A DNA stretch of 64,000 nt from Bettongia penicillata ogilbyi (GCA_023548195.1 JAJHZJ010000008.1:2745215-2809214); one strand, 5' to 3'; shown: positions 20,954 through 32,420, counted from the first letter of the stretch. Numbers and translations are program-made. The notes: generated by a model from the sequence alone, not told the origin.

Positions 20954-21370
20954 CAATCCTTCCTCTCCCCCTACCAAAACATGTAAAGTAAGATTATAAA
21001 AGTAAAGAAACTGAATGGGGAGGGGTGGGGGTGGTGTGGAGGGTGGACTTGTATAATTGGTCTCTTCCTTTTCTATCTCATAATTCTAAAGCAAGAGGAT
21101 TGAGAAGATTTTGAGTTTTCAATTGTCCATAGATATTATCCAGCTTCTGGGAAAGTGCTGATGAGAACTTTAAAAGTGGCTGATGGGAGCCCAACTCTCC
21201 CATTGGATGAGTTTTTTCCATTTGAGCCACAACATTATAGTTTTGAATGGAATTCATGGTTAGCAGGGCAGTCAGCCAGAGGTCGATTTCAGTCAATTCC
21301 AAATCTCCAGCTCCAACGTTTCTCATAACCTCACCTGTCATTTCCAATGGTCTATTGGATACTTCTGACT
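20951..21370. other. Unassigned sequence
   Basis: G-rich patch at 21015-21045, then unique text. An 89-codon minus-strand frame at 21078-21347 has no recognisable motif. Confidence 0.3.
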
Positions 21371-21371
21371 A

Positions 21372-21620
21372 AATGACTTGCCATTACTTCAAACTCAATA
21401 CATACAAAACCAGAACTCATTATTTTCTTTCTAAAACCTACCCTTGCACTAACACCTCTAGTTCTATTTAAGTCACTACCATTCTCCTAATCACCTACCT
21501 TGAAACCTCAGTCATTACTGACTCTTCCTTCTCCCTCAACCCTTGCAATCAGTTGCCAAATCCTCTCTAAGCTCTAAAATTTCTCTCATCTGGCCTCTCT
21601 ATGATCTCCCTGTTTCCGGT
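21372..21620 (+). mobile_element. L2 coding-region fragment
   Basis: 'cttcaaactcaatacatacaaaaccagaactcatt' followed by 'ctaatcacctaccttgaaacctcagtcattactgactcttcc' and 'cttgcaatcagttgccaaatcctctc' matches in order the L2 ORF2 region after the YADD box (N-M-S-K-T-E-L, then the A-V-I-D-S block). Confidence 0.65.
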
Positions 21621-21729
21621 ATCTCTGTTCTCTAATCCTTCTTTAGTGCCATTGTCAAAGAGTTCTGTCTAATAGATATGTCCAACAGCTCAGCAGAGTA
21701 TTCAATACATAGTAATAGTAAATACTTGT

Positions 21730-21835
21730 TTCCTTCCTTCCTTCCTTCCTTCCTTCCTTCCTTCCTTCCTTCCTTCCTTCCTTCCTTCCTTCCTTCCTTC
21801 CTTCCTTCCTTCTTTCCTTTCTTCCTTTTTTCCTC
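21730..21835. repeat. (TTCC)n microsatellite
   Basis: About 20 near-perfect TTCC units to 21810, then degenerate TTTC/TTCC text. The homopyrimidine strand could form a triplex. Both strands give artificial long frames of repeating K-E-G-R or L-P-S-F. Confidence 0.95.
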
Positions 21836-21839
21836 TTTC

Positions 21840-22700
21840 AAAGATTTCTTTGAATCTCTCCATGAGATCTTCCTTCCTTCTTCAACTCAAATGCTAATCC
21901 AGGGTTATTGATGACCTCTCTCTTCTGACCTCCCAATAGTCTTTTGGTTTATAATCCTCTAATGTATTTAATAGTGTGCATTGTAGCTATCTGTGTTGAT
22001 GCCATAATATTTCTTGACAGGATTTTTCTGTGGTCTTTTTGAGGCTGTGTCTGTAACATGAAATTACATTGTTTCACACTGAAGGTTTTCAGGAAAGTTG
22101 ACTTTATTTAAGTTTCGGACTTCTAGCAAAATCTGGAACAGTGCTCTGGCAGTAGAGGAAGGAAAGATGCCTCCTGGCATGCTTGGAATTGTCAAGTTTA
22201 ATGTGTAAATAAATATGTATCTTTGTGTTAAAACTCAGTTTAATAACTCAATCAGTAAAAGACATTGCAAGGGGACAAGTAATATAGAGAGGCACAGTGT
22301 ATATTATTAACTTAGCTTTAAGAAGGCTTTCAATGTAGCTATATATTTAAGTCTAATGTGTGATGCTAAGGTCTAGTACTAATGGTGATATACACAAATG
22401 AATATACATTTTCCTTAGTACCTCAGGGGGCAGAGATTATAGATCATGTAGAATTCAATTCACTTTCCCAATCTGTCCCCTCTAGATACCTCTCCCCACC
22501 AATCCTGGAGGGCAGTAGCCAATGTATTTGAAGGACACCAGGGTTTTGCCACCTCACCTTCAGCTAAACCCTCTTATAAGTATTGTTTGTCCCTCCCCAT
22601 TTCCTCCTCAAAAAAACCCAACCACATTAAAATGTGTTCTCCACTGGAACTATCTTCTCTGTTTATCTGGTTAACACTTGGCACAGTGTTTGCCATATTT
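21840..22700. other. Unassigned sequence
   Basis: A weak L2-like piece may lie at 21850-21910. The rest shows no repeat, exon or RNA gene. Confidence 0.3.
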
Positions 22701-22930
22701 GTTGTTACTGTTTAGTAGTTTCAGTCACGTCTAATTCTTTGTGATCCTATTTTGGGTTTTCTTGGCAATGATATTGGAGGGGTTTGCCATTTCCTTCTCC
22801 AGCTAATTTTACAGATGAGAAAACTGAGGCAAACAGGGTTAAGTGACTTGCTCAGGGCTAGTAAGTGTCCGAGATCACAATTGAACTCCAGACCCCATGT
22901 TCTCTCTACTGCACTACCTATCTTCCCCTG
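22701..22930 (-). mobile_element. tRNA-headed, RTE-tailed SINE
   Basis: An antisense copy: 'gttgttactgtttagtagtttcagtcacg', 'gatattggaggggtttgccatttccttctccag', 'gatgagaaaactgaggcaaacagggttaagtgacttgc', 'tctactgcactacct'. Confidence 0.9.
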
Positions 22931-22956
22931 CCACATGAGGTCAAAGAAATGCTTTT

Positions 22957-23658
22957 TTTTAAAAAAAATATTTCCTTATTTATTTATTTTCAAGGTTCCA
23001 CAATCACTGCTATACAACCTAGATTTATTTCTTTCCCTCTCTCTTCCTCCCTCCCCCACATCCCTCCTCCCTCCCCAAGACAGCATACAATTTTATGTAG
23101 GTTCTACACATACATTCCTATTAAATACATTTTCACCATAGTCATGTTGTATAGAAGAATGAAAATAAATGGGAGAAATCATATAACAAACCAAAATGTA
23201 ATGCAAAAGAAAATGATGTGCTACAATCTGCAATTGAATTCCATAGTTCTTTCTCTAGATGTGGAAGGCATTTTTGCCTTAAAAGACTACTGGGAATTTT
23301 TTAAGTCCTTGAATTGCAATGTTCCAAGGCTACCAGAAAAAATCCTCACACACTGTGGTTGTTGCTATGCACAAAGTTCTCCTGGTTCTGCTCCTTTCAC
23401 TCAGCATCAGACCATTTAAATCTTCCCAGGCCTCTCTGAAGTCTTCCTGTTCATCATTTCTTATAGGGCAATAGTATTCCATTACAGTCATATACCATAA
23501 TTTATTCAGCCATTTCCCAGTTGATGGGCATCCCCTTGATTTCCAGTTCTTGGCCACCACAAAGAGTGCTGCTGTAAATAACTTTGTATATGAGGGACCC
23601 TTCCCCATTTTTTTGCTTTCTTGGGGATACAGTCCTAGAAGCAGTATTGCTGGGTTGC
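22957..23658 (-). mobile_element. 5'-truncated L1
   Basis: Antisense L1 3' UTR and ORF2 end. The minus strand from 23658 reads AILLLGLYPQESKKMGKGP, then FVVAKNWKSRGCP and VMEYYCPIRNDEQEDFREAWEDL, the intact extreme C terminus of L1 ORF2. TGCTTTTTTTT occurs at 22950-22960 and again from 23656, a possible 11-bp target duplication, though low in complexity. Truncated at almost the same ORF2 point as the 7385-8090 copy. Confidence 0.85.
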
Positions 23659-23669
23659 TTTTTTTTTTC

Positions 23670-24540
23670 AATCGATCCATTGAACAAATGACCAGTAAAA
23701 TATAGACATTTGTCATCAAATTCCCAACAGCAAATGAACTAGGAAGATTGTCAGTAGTGGGAAATTTTAAACTTTTGAAGGTGTCCAGGTGTACATGTAA
23801 GGTCCCTGGTATGGCTAACATGACAGGAACCTCGGAATTTCTTTAAATTTTCAATCTTGTCTAGACACTGTCCTTCATACATAACTGCTATACAGTTACG
23901 TACATACAGCTACATACATAACATAATATAACTTGCTAGAGATTTGGGGAGGATACTTTTCTGTAATTTATGTCCCACTGGTTGCAAGTTTGGCCAGCAT
24001 TAGGAGAGTCACAAAGACCTATTGACTTATTACAGCACCAGTTAGAATTTTATAGATCATCAGATTCTTACCTGAAACAGAAATGTGTCATCTACTTCCT
24101 TTTACTCAACAGGCACAGGAATATTCACATCGTTACTCTCATTTGGGATTCTGCTTCATTTACAAATGACTGGAATCGTTCATTGCAGAATTCTTTTTTC
24201 TTCTTCTAATTGCTAATGGGATGGGTGACCAGAATGTGAAGCAATGAACACATGAAGACTAGCGTCTTTCACTGACTCTTTTCCCTGCTAAGATTTTTTC
24301 CTTTGCCATATTAAAATGAAGCTATTTAGATCTGTTGCAGTTGCTTTGAAGATTTAGGAGGCTTTTGCGGACGGACCAGTAACGCTTAAAAAGCAAAGCA
24401 AAACAAAACAAAAACCCTCTATTACAAGTGCATTTTAACTTACACAAAGGACTTGAGGCTTTACTTGAGATAGCCAAGAATATGAGGAATGGATTAAAGC
24501 ACGGGAGGGAGGATTCAGATCTGCATGGGAAAAAGAAGTA
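23670..24540. other. Unassigned sequence
   Basis: Unique AT-rich text. No motif recognised. Confidence 0.35.
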
Positions 24541-24544
24541 GGTC

Positions 24545-24745
24545 AATGCTAATCAGTCAATAAGATTAAGGACTTAATTAAGTGTGCCAGGCATTATGTT
24601 GAGTAAGGGAAATATCAATAAAGTAAAAACCACGGTCCCTACCCTCAAAGAGTTTATGTTCTAATGGGGGAGATCACTTGCAAATAAATCTATACGTTCA
24701 AGATACACACAGAATAAATTACATGGAAAATAATCCCAAATGGGA
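24545..24745 (+). mobile_element. Ancient interspersed repeat, family unassigned
   Basis: 'gtgccaggcattatgttgagtaagg', 'ccctaccctcaaagagtttatgttctaatgggggaga', then 'aataaatctatacgttcaagatacacacag'. Same family as 11516-11740. Confidence 0.55.
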
Positions 24746-24749
24746 AGAA

Positions 24750-24987
24750 GGCAGCTAGGTAGCACAATGGATAGAGCAGGGATCAGGAAGACCTGAGTTC
24801 AAATTCCACTTCAGACACTTACTGCTATGGGACCCTGGGCAAGTCACTTAGCCCTGTGTGCCTCAAGTTCCTAATCTGCCAAATGATCTGGAGAAGGAAA
24901 TGGCAAACCACTCCAGTGTCTTTGCCAAGAAAACCGCAAACAGGGTCACAAGGAGTTGGATACAGCTGAAACAACTAAACAACAATG
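24750..24987 (+). mobile_element. tRNA-headed, RTE-tailed SINE, full length
   Basis: 'ggcagctaggtagcacaatggatagagc' (A-box-like head), 'gagttcaaattcc' (B-box-like), 'gagaaggaaatggcaaaccactccagtgtctttgccaagaaaacc', and the tail 'ggagttggatacagctgaaacaac'. Directly abuts the older repeat on its left. Confidence 0.93.
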
Positions 24988-25114
24988 ATTCCAAAGGAAG
25001 ATCTTGTCAGGGGAAGGGGATGGTGTGGTTTGGGGAGAGAGACTGGAAAGTCCTTGAAAAGTAATGGAATCAAGAGATTGATTGTACGTGCACAAGGTCA
25101 CGGACAAGAAACAT

Positions 25115-25300
25115 TGATTTTGAGCTTGGAAGGAACCTTGGAAACCATCTAGTCCAATCATGCTATTTCTAACATAAGACACTGAGGTCCAGTGACACTA
25201 AATGACTAAATGTCCAGGGTCACAAAGGCAGTAAGTTCCTGAGCCTGGATATGAACTTGGGTCCTCTGACTCCTAATAGAGTCTGTCTCTTACCAGCCCC
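25115..25300 (-). mobile_element. MIR/CORE-SINE relic
   Basis: 'gagcttggaaggaaccttggaaaccatctagtccaatc', 'ggtcacaaaggcagtaagtt', 'gaacttgggtcctctgactcc'. Confidence 0.65.
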
Positions 25301-26880
25301 ACAAAATACCTGCTGCTTTTCCAACATTCACTTTTTTTTTTTTGAGGCAATCAGGATTGATTCACTCAGAGTCACCCATCCAATGACATCCAATACTGGC
25401 TTTTAAGAAGGATCCATTGACAAAGCCCACCATATTATAGGACTTTCCCATCCCCAAAACCAGGTAATTCTGTGACTCTTTCAACTGCACAATACTGTCT
25501 CCTCTCAGAAGGGAGTGTTCTTTGATACAAGGGAGGGAGGGATTTTTGGTGACAGTAATTTAAAGATTCATCAATAAAACATTCTTTGGAAAAGAGATAG
25601 AAGCAGGAGTCAGTCAAGGAGTCTCTGAGGCTTACGTGCACTTTTTCCATGTAACCCTGGCCATATTTTGAGAATGTGGGGAATTTGGTCAATGACTACC
25701 ATCTCATCCACTAGCACAAGCTGAGTTTGAGTTCCTTTAACCAATCAGTATCAAAAGAGATAAGGCCAACATTCCCTTTTCTCTGACTATGGCTTTCTCC
25801 CCAAAAGCCTAGAGGCCCATACTGCAGATCACGCCCTGGAGAACCTTCCATCCAGAGGTCCCATTGTCCTTATTGGTGATTATTTATCTTTCCAGCACAC
25901 TCTCTCAGCAAAGTTCCAGACATTTTTCACTTCACCCCCTTCTCTCTTTCCACCTCATCTATATCTTCTGACTACACTGAGCACCATTTCCTATATCTAT
26001 TTCTGTCACTGTTCCCCTCCAATCTGGGACTATTTCTTCCCAATTCAGGCCTCTGAAACAAGTTCTCCTGAAAATATATTTACATGATGTTTTCTGGAAA
26101 CCATAAACTGTTTTAGCAATAAAGGTAATTTTGGGGTACATTGCTTAGCTTGTGCAAAAGATTTAAGAAAATAATCACTGTTAAGATATATATGATAAGT
26201 AGGTTATTAAATTTATAGTAAATTAATACACTGTGCAAAAAAAGTCTATAACAAAAGACTAACACAATGCTCACTCTAGTAGAAGGAAATAGCCACAGAC
26301 TGTCAATTATCATTTTTTTCTGAGTCTCATTCAGAAGAAAAGAGGCAAACGGAAACCCTGAAATCTAAGAACATATGGAATCCACAAAAGAGGCACCCGC
26401 CAAACTGTTCATCTCTAGAATATGAAAAGTGGAGATGCTGCTGCTGTTGCTAGAACCATATGTTCTAGGTAGAAAGACAGCTTTGTATTCATGCTGACAT
26501 TTGTTATGTGGCATTTCTATGGATCTGATATGAACACGTACTTAGCAATAAATCCCAATTAGCAAAAATAATTCTAAAAATGGGCAGCAAAAAAAAAAAA
26601 AGATGCAAAATGCAAGACAGATTTTTTTTGAGGCCCTTTGTGTCTGACCTTTATGGTCTTAGATGTAGCTGTTCCCAGAATATTTGAGCGTACTTCATAA
26701 CTCTAGGTTTAAACATTTAAGCTTTAAAAGAAATGTATTCAAAAAGCTAAAACCTGTAATTTAGAGGCACTGTCACTCGGTGGCAGCAGTGGTTGCCTTG
26801 GGCATGGGATCCTAGGACCTAGATCAGAAGAGATGTTAGAAATCATTCTAGAAAGTGAGAGGGGACCTCAGAGTCAATCC
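25301..26880. other. Unique block, candidate conserved noncoding element at 26330-26760
   Basis: No recognised interspersed repeat over 1.5 kb. The 26330-26760 stretch is irregular text with a short CTG run (26437-26450) and AT-rich homeobox-like cores (attagc, aataatt). No exon recognised. Confidence 0.3.
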
Positions 26881-26889
26881 AGAAAGGAA

Positions 26890-27007
26890 GGAAGAAAAAG
26901 AAGGAAATAAGCATTTATTAAACACCTACTGTGTGCCAGCACTTTACTAAGTACTTTACAAACATTATGTCATTTGATCCACTAATAACCCTGGGCAGTA
27001 GGTGCTA
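26890..27007 (-). mobile_element. MIR-type relic
   Basis: 'aataagcatttattaaacacctactgtgtgccagcactttactaagtactttacaaac' with 'tcatttgatcc' and 'accctgggcagtaggtgc'. Confidence 0.55.
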
Positions 27008-27064
27008 GGCAACGGTTTTCAACTGTTCGATCTCAGGCCAACTTTACACTCATAAAAATACACT

Positions 27065-27106
<42 letters not shown>

Positions 27107-27255
27107 CTTGTTCATGTGGGTTATATAGATTGATATTTACTATATTAAAAATTAAAATGTCCTGGTATTATTATAAAAATAGTTTTGTCCTCTCAACCCT
27201 CCTGTAAAGGTCTAGGGAACTGCCAGGTGTCTCTGAACCACACTTTGAAAACTAT
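27008..27255 (+). mobile_element. Old hAT-like DNA transposon relic
   Basis: Left end 'caacggttttcaactgttcg' and right end 'cactttgaaaactattg' are inverted-repeat-like ends. The middle 'ttgttcatgtgggttatatagattgatatttac' is matched by the reverse complement of 41100-41256. The internal (CA)n has grown inside this copy. Confidence 0.6.
27068..27103. repeat. (CA)n microsatellite
   Basis: 18 uninterrupted CA units within the hAT-like relic. Confidence 0.95.
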
Positions 27256-27430
27256 TGATGTAGTGGACAGGACACTGGACTTGGAGTCAGGAAGATCTAT
27301 ACTCACTCAGATCCTACCTCAAACACTAGCTCTATGACCTTGGGCAAGTTACTAGGTGTATAACCTTTGATTTAATTTCTGTGAGTCTTGGTTTCTTCGT
27401 TTGTGAAATGAGAGATTTTTGTCTTATTGG
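27256..27430 (+). mobile_element. CORE-SINE
   Basis: 'tagtggacaggacactggacttggagtcaggaag', 'ctctatgaccttgggcaagttact', 'tgagtcttggtttcttcgtttgtgaaatgag'. Confidence 0.65.
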
Positions 27431-27439
27431 GTACTCCCT

Positions 27440-27690
27440 CTATAATGATGTAGTGAGATGGAGCAGTGGATAGAATGCTGAACTTGAAGTCAAGAAGACC
27501 TTAAATTTTTATGTAACTGTGTGGTCTTGGGCAAATCATTTAACTTCTTAAGGCTTGGTTCCCTTACCTGTAAAATGGGGGATAATAATAGCCCCTGCCT
27601 CATGTGCTCAGTGTGAAGATTAAGCCAGATATTGTAAGTGCCTTTGAAACCTTAAAACATTATAAAAAATGCTAGATATTATTATGAGTA
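27440..27690 (+). mobile_element. CORE-SINE
   Basis: A second head-to-tail copy: 'gagatggagcagtggatagaatgctgaacttgaagtcaagaag', 'ggtcttgggcaaatcattt', 'cccttacctgtaaaatgggggataataatagc', 'tgcctttgaaaccttaaaacattataaaaaatgctag'. Confidence 0.75.
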
Positions 27691-27721
27691 CCTATTGCAA
27701 TCCCTCTATCATTTAATAGCT

Positions 27722-28170
27722 GCACTTCCAGGGCATATATGAACTGATGCAAAGTAAAATGAACAGAACCAGGAGAACACTGTATACAGCAAAATCATAC
27801 AAAGATCAAATGTAAATGACTTAGCTCTTCTCAGCACTACAGTGATCCATAACATTTCCAGAGGACTCATGATGAGAAATGCTATCCACATTCAGAGAAA
27901 GAACAGATGAGTCTGAATGCAGATCAAAGCATATTATTTTCTACCTTTTTTTGTTTTTTCTTTTTTATAGTTTTTCCTTTCTGTTCTGATTATTCTTTCA
28001 CAACATGACTAACATGGAAATATGTTTAATATGATTGTGCATGTGTAGCCTATATCAGATTGCATGCCATCTTGGGAAGGGGGGGAGGGAGAGAGGGAGA
28101 AAATTTTAGAACTCAAAATCTTCTAAAAGTGAATGTTGAAAACTAAAACTAAAATAAATAAATGAATAAT
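27722..28170 (+). mobile_element. L1 3' end
   Basis: 'actgatgcaaagtaaaatgaacagaaccaggagaacactg' (end of ORF2), then 3'-UTR text 'tcagagaaagaacagatgagtctgaatgcag', 'cacaacatgactaacatgg' and 'atcagattgcatgccatcttggg', closing with 'gaatgttgaaaactaaaactaaaataaataaatg' as a tail. Confidence 0.88.
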
Positions 28171-28177
28171 TTTTTTC

Positions 28178-28425
28178 AAGCATATAAATGCAGATTGAAA
28201 CATACTATTTTCACTTTCTTTACTTTTTCATGGTGCTTTTCTTTTGGCCTGTTTCTTTTTTCACAACATAACTGGTATGGAAATATGCTTTATGTGATTG
28301 TACGTTCATAATCTGTATTCATAACCTTCTTGGGAGGGTGAGGGAGATAATTTGGAATTCAAATTTTTTTAAATGAATGTTAAAAATTGTCTTTTTCTGT
28401 AATTGGAAAAATATTTTTTAAAAAA
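28178..28425 (+). mobile_element. Second L1 3' end in tandem
   Basis: Begins again at 'aatgcagattgaaacatactattttcac' and repeats the same terminal region ('cacaacataactggtatgg', 'cttcttgggagggtgagggag', 'gaatgttaaaaattg'). A separate, more diverged L1 tail lying immediately after the previous one. Confidence 0.82.
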
Positions 28426-28429
28426 TTGG

Positions 28430-29575
28430 TGTGCTTTCAGACTTGACATGGCTAAATGCCATCACTCTGAAGTATCTTTGTGACACACCTCTTTCTACTT
28501 GGTCTGGTCTTTGGGCAGCAGCCCCACAGTCTAAGATCTGTACTGGAAGCCTTTTCAGATTAGAAGGACCTTAAATAGTTTATTCTTTGCTTCCATACCT
28601 TTCAATAACCCAGGGTCCACTCCATGCCACAATAAGGTAATTTCAGTTGCTAGAAAACCCAATGTCAGCAAATCATTCCCAATTCTTACAAAAGAATAAT
28701 TTTCATTTGGGAAAGAGGAGATAGCCACAAATTGGCAAGTACCATTGCCTTGGTTTTGGGACATTTTCAGAACACAAATTCAGTAGTACCTATGTCAATG
28801 ACTCATCCAGCAGATAAGGTGCTTTTGATATCAACTTGGTGGAACTGATCCAGTTGAGCCTGTCCCCATTTCCCCTTCCAGAGACCAAGATGGTGTAGGA
28901 GAGAGAATACTAGGAAGATACTGGGGAGAAATATTTGCACATTATTCTTGCTATATCCTTGAAGTCAATATCCTTTTGTAAAAGCTAATCAATGTTATGT
29001 AGTAAAACTGACTCTAGAACCCAGACTCTGCCAGCTGGGGATATTACAGTGCCCTTCTGATCTTTCAGACTCATTAGGTCAGAGACTCCAATCTCCTTCA
29101 CTTAAAAGGGAAATGAACAAATATAGAATACAAAGACTGAGGCCATTTTGTACAGTTCCAGAGAGAAGGCCACCCTGCCCCCAGTCTCATTGGACTCCAG
29201 AATGGGCATTAGAGGAGTGTCTCAGTAAGGCCAAGAGGAATTAGCTAAAGCAGATAGATTTTCATGAATGCCCCACAGCCAATCAAAGAGTCTCTCCTAC
29301 TCCAATAGAACCAGATAAAGAATGTCCAAGTGTTCCTTTATGGATTCTCAAGGGTGCTTCCAACTGATGTCATTGCAGCTCTCCTAGAAGCAAACTCCCT
29401 AGCCTCCTCCACATGGAGAGATGCCTTCCAAGGAAATTCACACATATGCCAGATCCCTATTTATACAAGTAAGGGCAACCAACCAAGCAAATATTCACTG
29501 TTCCCAAACATGGTCTGAAAAGAATCTCCCCACTTCCCACTCTGGTTACCTAACCCTTCTCCCCCAACACAAGCG
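28430..29575. other. Unassigned sequence
   Basis: No repeat recognised with confidence. A 'gaccaagatggtgtagg' at 28888 resembles an L1 5' end but is not backed by further L1 text. No exon claimed. Confidence 0.35.
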
Positions 29576-29576
29576 C

Positions 29577-29633
29577 GCACACACACATACACACTCACAC
29601 ACACACTCACACACACACACACACACACACACA
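29577..29633. repeat. (CA)n microsatellite, interrupted
   Basis: CA units with CACTCA interruptions, about 57 bp. Gives false H-T-H-T frames on the + strand. Confidence 0.95.
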
Positions 29634-29639
29634 AATGCA

Positions 29640-31480
29640 CTTTTCTCCTTACATTTATCATGACCTGCTTTATGCCCTACTGACCTGTGCTCAGTAATTC
29701 CTTCTGGAACAATTAGAAATAAGTTAATTTTTCTCTAAGCAAAGCCTGATCTTTGCTAAGTAAATATTGGTCCTAGCTCTCAGCATGCCCCTAATTTTAC
29801 CTCCCCTAAAGCCATGGACAGGTTTGGACTCTGGCCACCAGTCCAGCATCAAGCAGGCTGGTCAGATTCCCAGGATTCCAAAGTACTTGGCCAGTTTCCA
29901 AAGGCAGCAGATTCCAGCTGCCCCTTTCTGGGTCCTAGGAAATCAGAACTCCAGGTTCAGCCACAGGCCACCTGGCAAATGCCCAGTTTTCCCTTGAGGC
30001 ATCCTGACCCTGGACAAGGGTCAGTGCAGCTTAAAACCCTGTGCCTGGTTAGTAGAAGTTCAGGGTTATTAAAAATGTATGGATTCTTACACCTAGCTGG
30101 TTCTCAGGATTGTCAAAATCATATCAGAGACTTGCAATCCTCTTGATTTGTTTGCAGTCAGAACAGGTTCCAGCAATCCCAAACCAATGTAAAGCCACCT
30201 CCGACAATATTTCCTGTCCTTAATATGCTGTGAAATAGGGGGACATTAGCGAAGGATCAGTTCCTTCTAGACACATGATTTTCCATAAACACAAACTGTC
30301 TCCTTCAGTTCCACAGCAGAGCTGGCTCATCGCAAATCAAAGCTACACATAAGATCCATCTTGCCTCCTCTGCTATTCCTGTCTGTCCTAAACATACAGT
30401 CACCTTGAATCATTTTCCATTATTCCAGACAATAGAATCCCATTATGTTCCGCCCTGCTGCCTTTGATTCAGAATGGTGATGGCCAAGAAGAATTCTCAG
30501 TTCGCTCATTGCATGCATTAAACCACAGATACAGGTGTGCCCTAGCCAGGTGATCAGAATAAAGATTCCGGGCTGTAGAAGCCATAGCAATACGCAGATC
30601 AGTACCCACATCAGGAGGAGGTCCACCCTGGCTTGCTTCGATATCTGGGTGTCTGAGTCTAAAACAGATAAGTAATGGAGGCTGTCATTGAAGGCAAAAT
30701 ATTCATCTTTCCTCCATCCAGAAAGAAAAGCCTGGGGACTAGATTTCAGAAGAAAAATTCTTGCAAAGGAAGGAAGGGAAGCAGAAAAATATATATCTGT
30801 ACGTATCTATAAATACAGTTGTATCTCCCTATAGCCATCGTGCACATGTGGTATGTTATATCACACCCGGGGCTTTTTAAGAGGTGATTTTTCACTTTCA
30901 TAGAAATTTAAAACAAGATGTTTTCTGTACCCAGTAAGTTACCAGCCTTTGAGAGTGATAAGAGAAATTCTTCATAGACAATCTTTTTACAGAAAAGGCG
31001 TGAAAGAACACAGGCAAACAATAATTTTAGTAATTATCTGTTCAATATAACAGTCAATAAATCTAACCTCTGCTTTTTTTCACTCTTTAACCAAGATCTA
31101 CAGAAACAATAACTGAGGACAGTCAACTTAAGTGTAATCTATCTTACATGGGCTATATTCTGGATATCGTTCCCAGCTAAAGACCAAAACTAGCTAATGT
31201 TACTAGTACAGGAAAAATAATTAGCAAACTCATGCATTTTGTCCCTTTTTGGCAACTGAAGTTAAATCATTAATCATTTAATTAAGTCATTCACTGGTTC
31301 TCTGTTCCCTGTACTTTCCTTATTTCTTTTCAAGGACACTTATCATACCAGGCAATATGGGAAAGAAGTAGTAGACAGGGAGAGGGGTTTTCAGAGCTAC
31401 AGCCACTTTGAGATCACAGCTACTCTGAGCCTCAGTGCAAAATCCAAGCTCACTGGGGCTAAGTAATGAAATACAGAGAA
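29640..31480. other. Unique block
   Basis: About 1.8 kb without recognised repeats. A minus-strand open run ending at 30420 and starting behind an acceptor-like 'ttatctgttttag' (about 30660-30672) encodes some 78 hydrophobic residues; it is discussed as a weak exon candidate. Nothing else supports a gene. Confidence 0.3.
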
Positions 31481-31524
31481 TAGTTATTAAGCACCTCCTA
31501 CCATTAAGGTAAGAGGTAACTTGG

Positions 31525-31705
31525 TTTGCTGAAAAGGAGGCCAGTCTTAGAGTCTGGGAGAGATGAGTTCAAGTTTTGTCTCTGTGTGACCCTGGGCAAG
31601 TCATGAAGCTTAGTGCTCTAGATAACTCTGTAAGGTTACATTATAGATAAGTTGCCTATTTGCATCAGTGGAGAACACTTCTATATTGGGAGTTCCCTAA
31701 ACCAA
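31525..31705 (+). mobile_element. CORE-SINE subfamily with distinct tail
   Basis: 'aaaaggaggccagtcttagagtctgggag', 'gtgtgaccctgggcaagtca', then a different 3' part: 'ataactctgtaaggttacattatagataagttgcctatttgcatcagtggagaa' and 'gggagttccctaaaccaatgaaat'. Confidence 0.65.
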
Positions 31706-31739
31706 TGAAATGGCCAGTGTGGGACTATAGACATAGCTA

Positions 31740-31913
31740 TAGACACACATATGACATATATTACTATATTACATGTATACTATATATTAAATCTGTAGTA
31801 AATATATAGCATATTATATGTGTGTATATAGATATAGATATCTATTTATATATATATGAGAGAGAGTGAGAGAGAGAGAATGAGTGAGAGAGAGAGAGAG
31901 ACAGAGAGAGAGT
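31740..31913. repeat. (TA)n-rich and (GA)n microsatellite
   Basis: A TATA-rich stretch to 31856 followed by GA-rich purine repeat to 31913. Confidence 0.9.
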
Positions 31914-32029
31914 GTATCAGGGATACAAAAATGGAAAACAACATGATTCCTCCTCTCTAGAAGACTGAAGTATAATGAGGTATGGTATTCGATAGAACGC
32001 AAGAGCAGCAAAGGAGAAAGGAAAGAATA

Positions 32030-32183
32030 AACATTTCTATAGCATCTGCCAGGTGCCAGATATTAAGCACTTTTTACAATATTATCTCATTTGAGCTTTT
32101 ATTATCCCCATTTTACAGTTGAGGAAATTGGGGCTAGAAGAATTTAAGTGACTTGCCCAGGGTCATACAGTTAATAAGAGTCT
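32030..32183 (-). mobile_element. MIR-type relic, left part
   Basis: 'tatagcatctgccaggtgccag', 'ccattttacagttgaggaaattggggc', 'gtgacttgcccagggtcatacagttaataagag'. Its head-side remainder ('ttcacacccagcactctatccagtgcaccaac') lies at 32421-32477, beyond an inserted SINE. Confidence 0.75.
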
Positions 32184-32420
32184 CCTGCCACTGACTCGAT
32201 AGGTGGAATACTGGATGTGGAGTCAGGAAGAGTCCAAATCCAGCCTCACACTTTCTAGCTCTGTGATCCTGGACAAGTCACCTAACCTGTGTTTGTCTTA
32301 ATGCACTGGAAAAGGAAATGACAAACCATCCCAAGTATCTTTGCTAAGAAAACCCCATGGACATTATTGGCTTGCTATGATGCACAGGGTCACAAAGAGG
32401 TGGATGTGACTGAACAGCAA
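32184..32420 (+). mobile_element. tRNA-headed, RTE-tailed SINE inserted in MIR
   Basis: 'ggtggaatactggatgtggagtcaggaag', 'gctctgtgatcctggacaagtca', 'ggaaatgacaaaccatcccaagtatctttgctaagaaaacc', tail 'ggtcacaaagaggtggatgtgactgaacagc'. It splits the antisense MIR, so it is the younger element. Confidence 0.85.

Noticed and set aside
21678..21911. Long frames of repeated LPSF or KEGR residues
   Set aside because: Artefact of the (TTCC)n microsatellite.
28883..28905. L1 5' start ('ccaagatggtgtagg')
   Set aside because: No further L1 5'-UTR text follows, so the word is probably coincidental.
27068..29633. CRISPR-like arrays from regular repeats
   Set aside because: All regular arrays here are simple-sequence microsatellites in a mammalian genome; there are no spacers.
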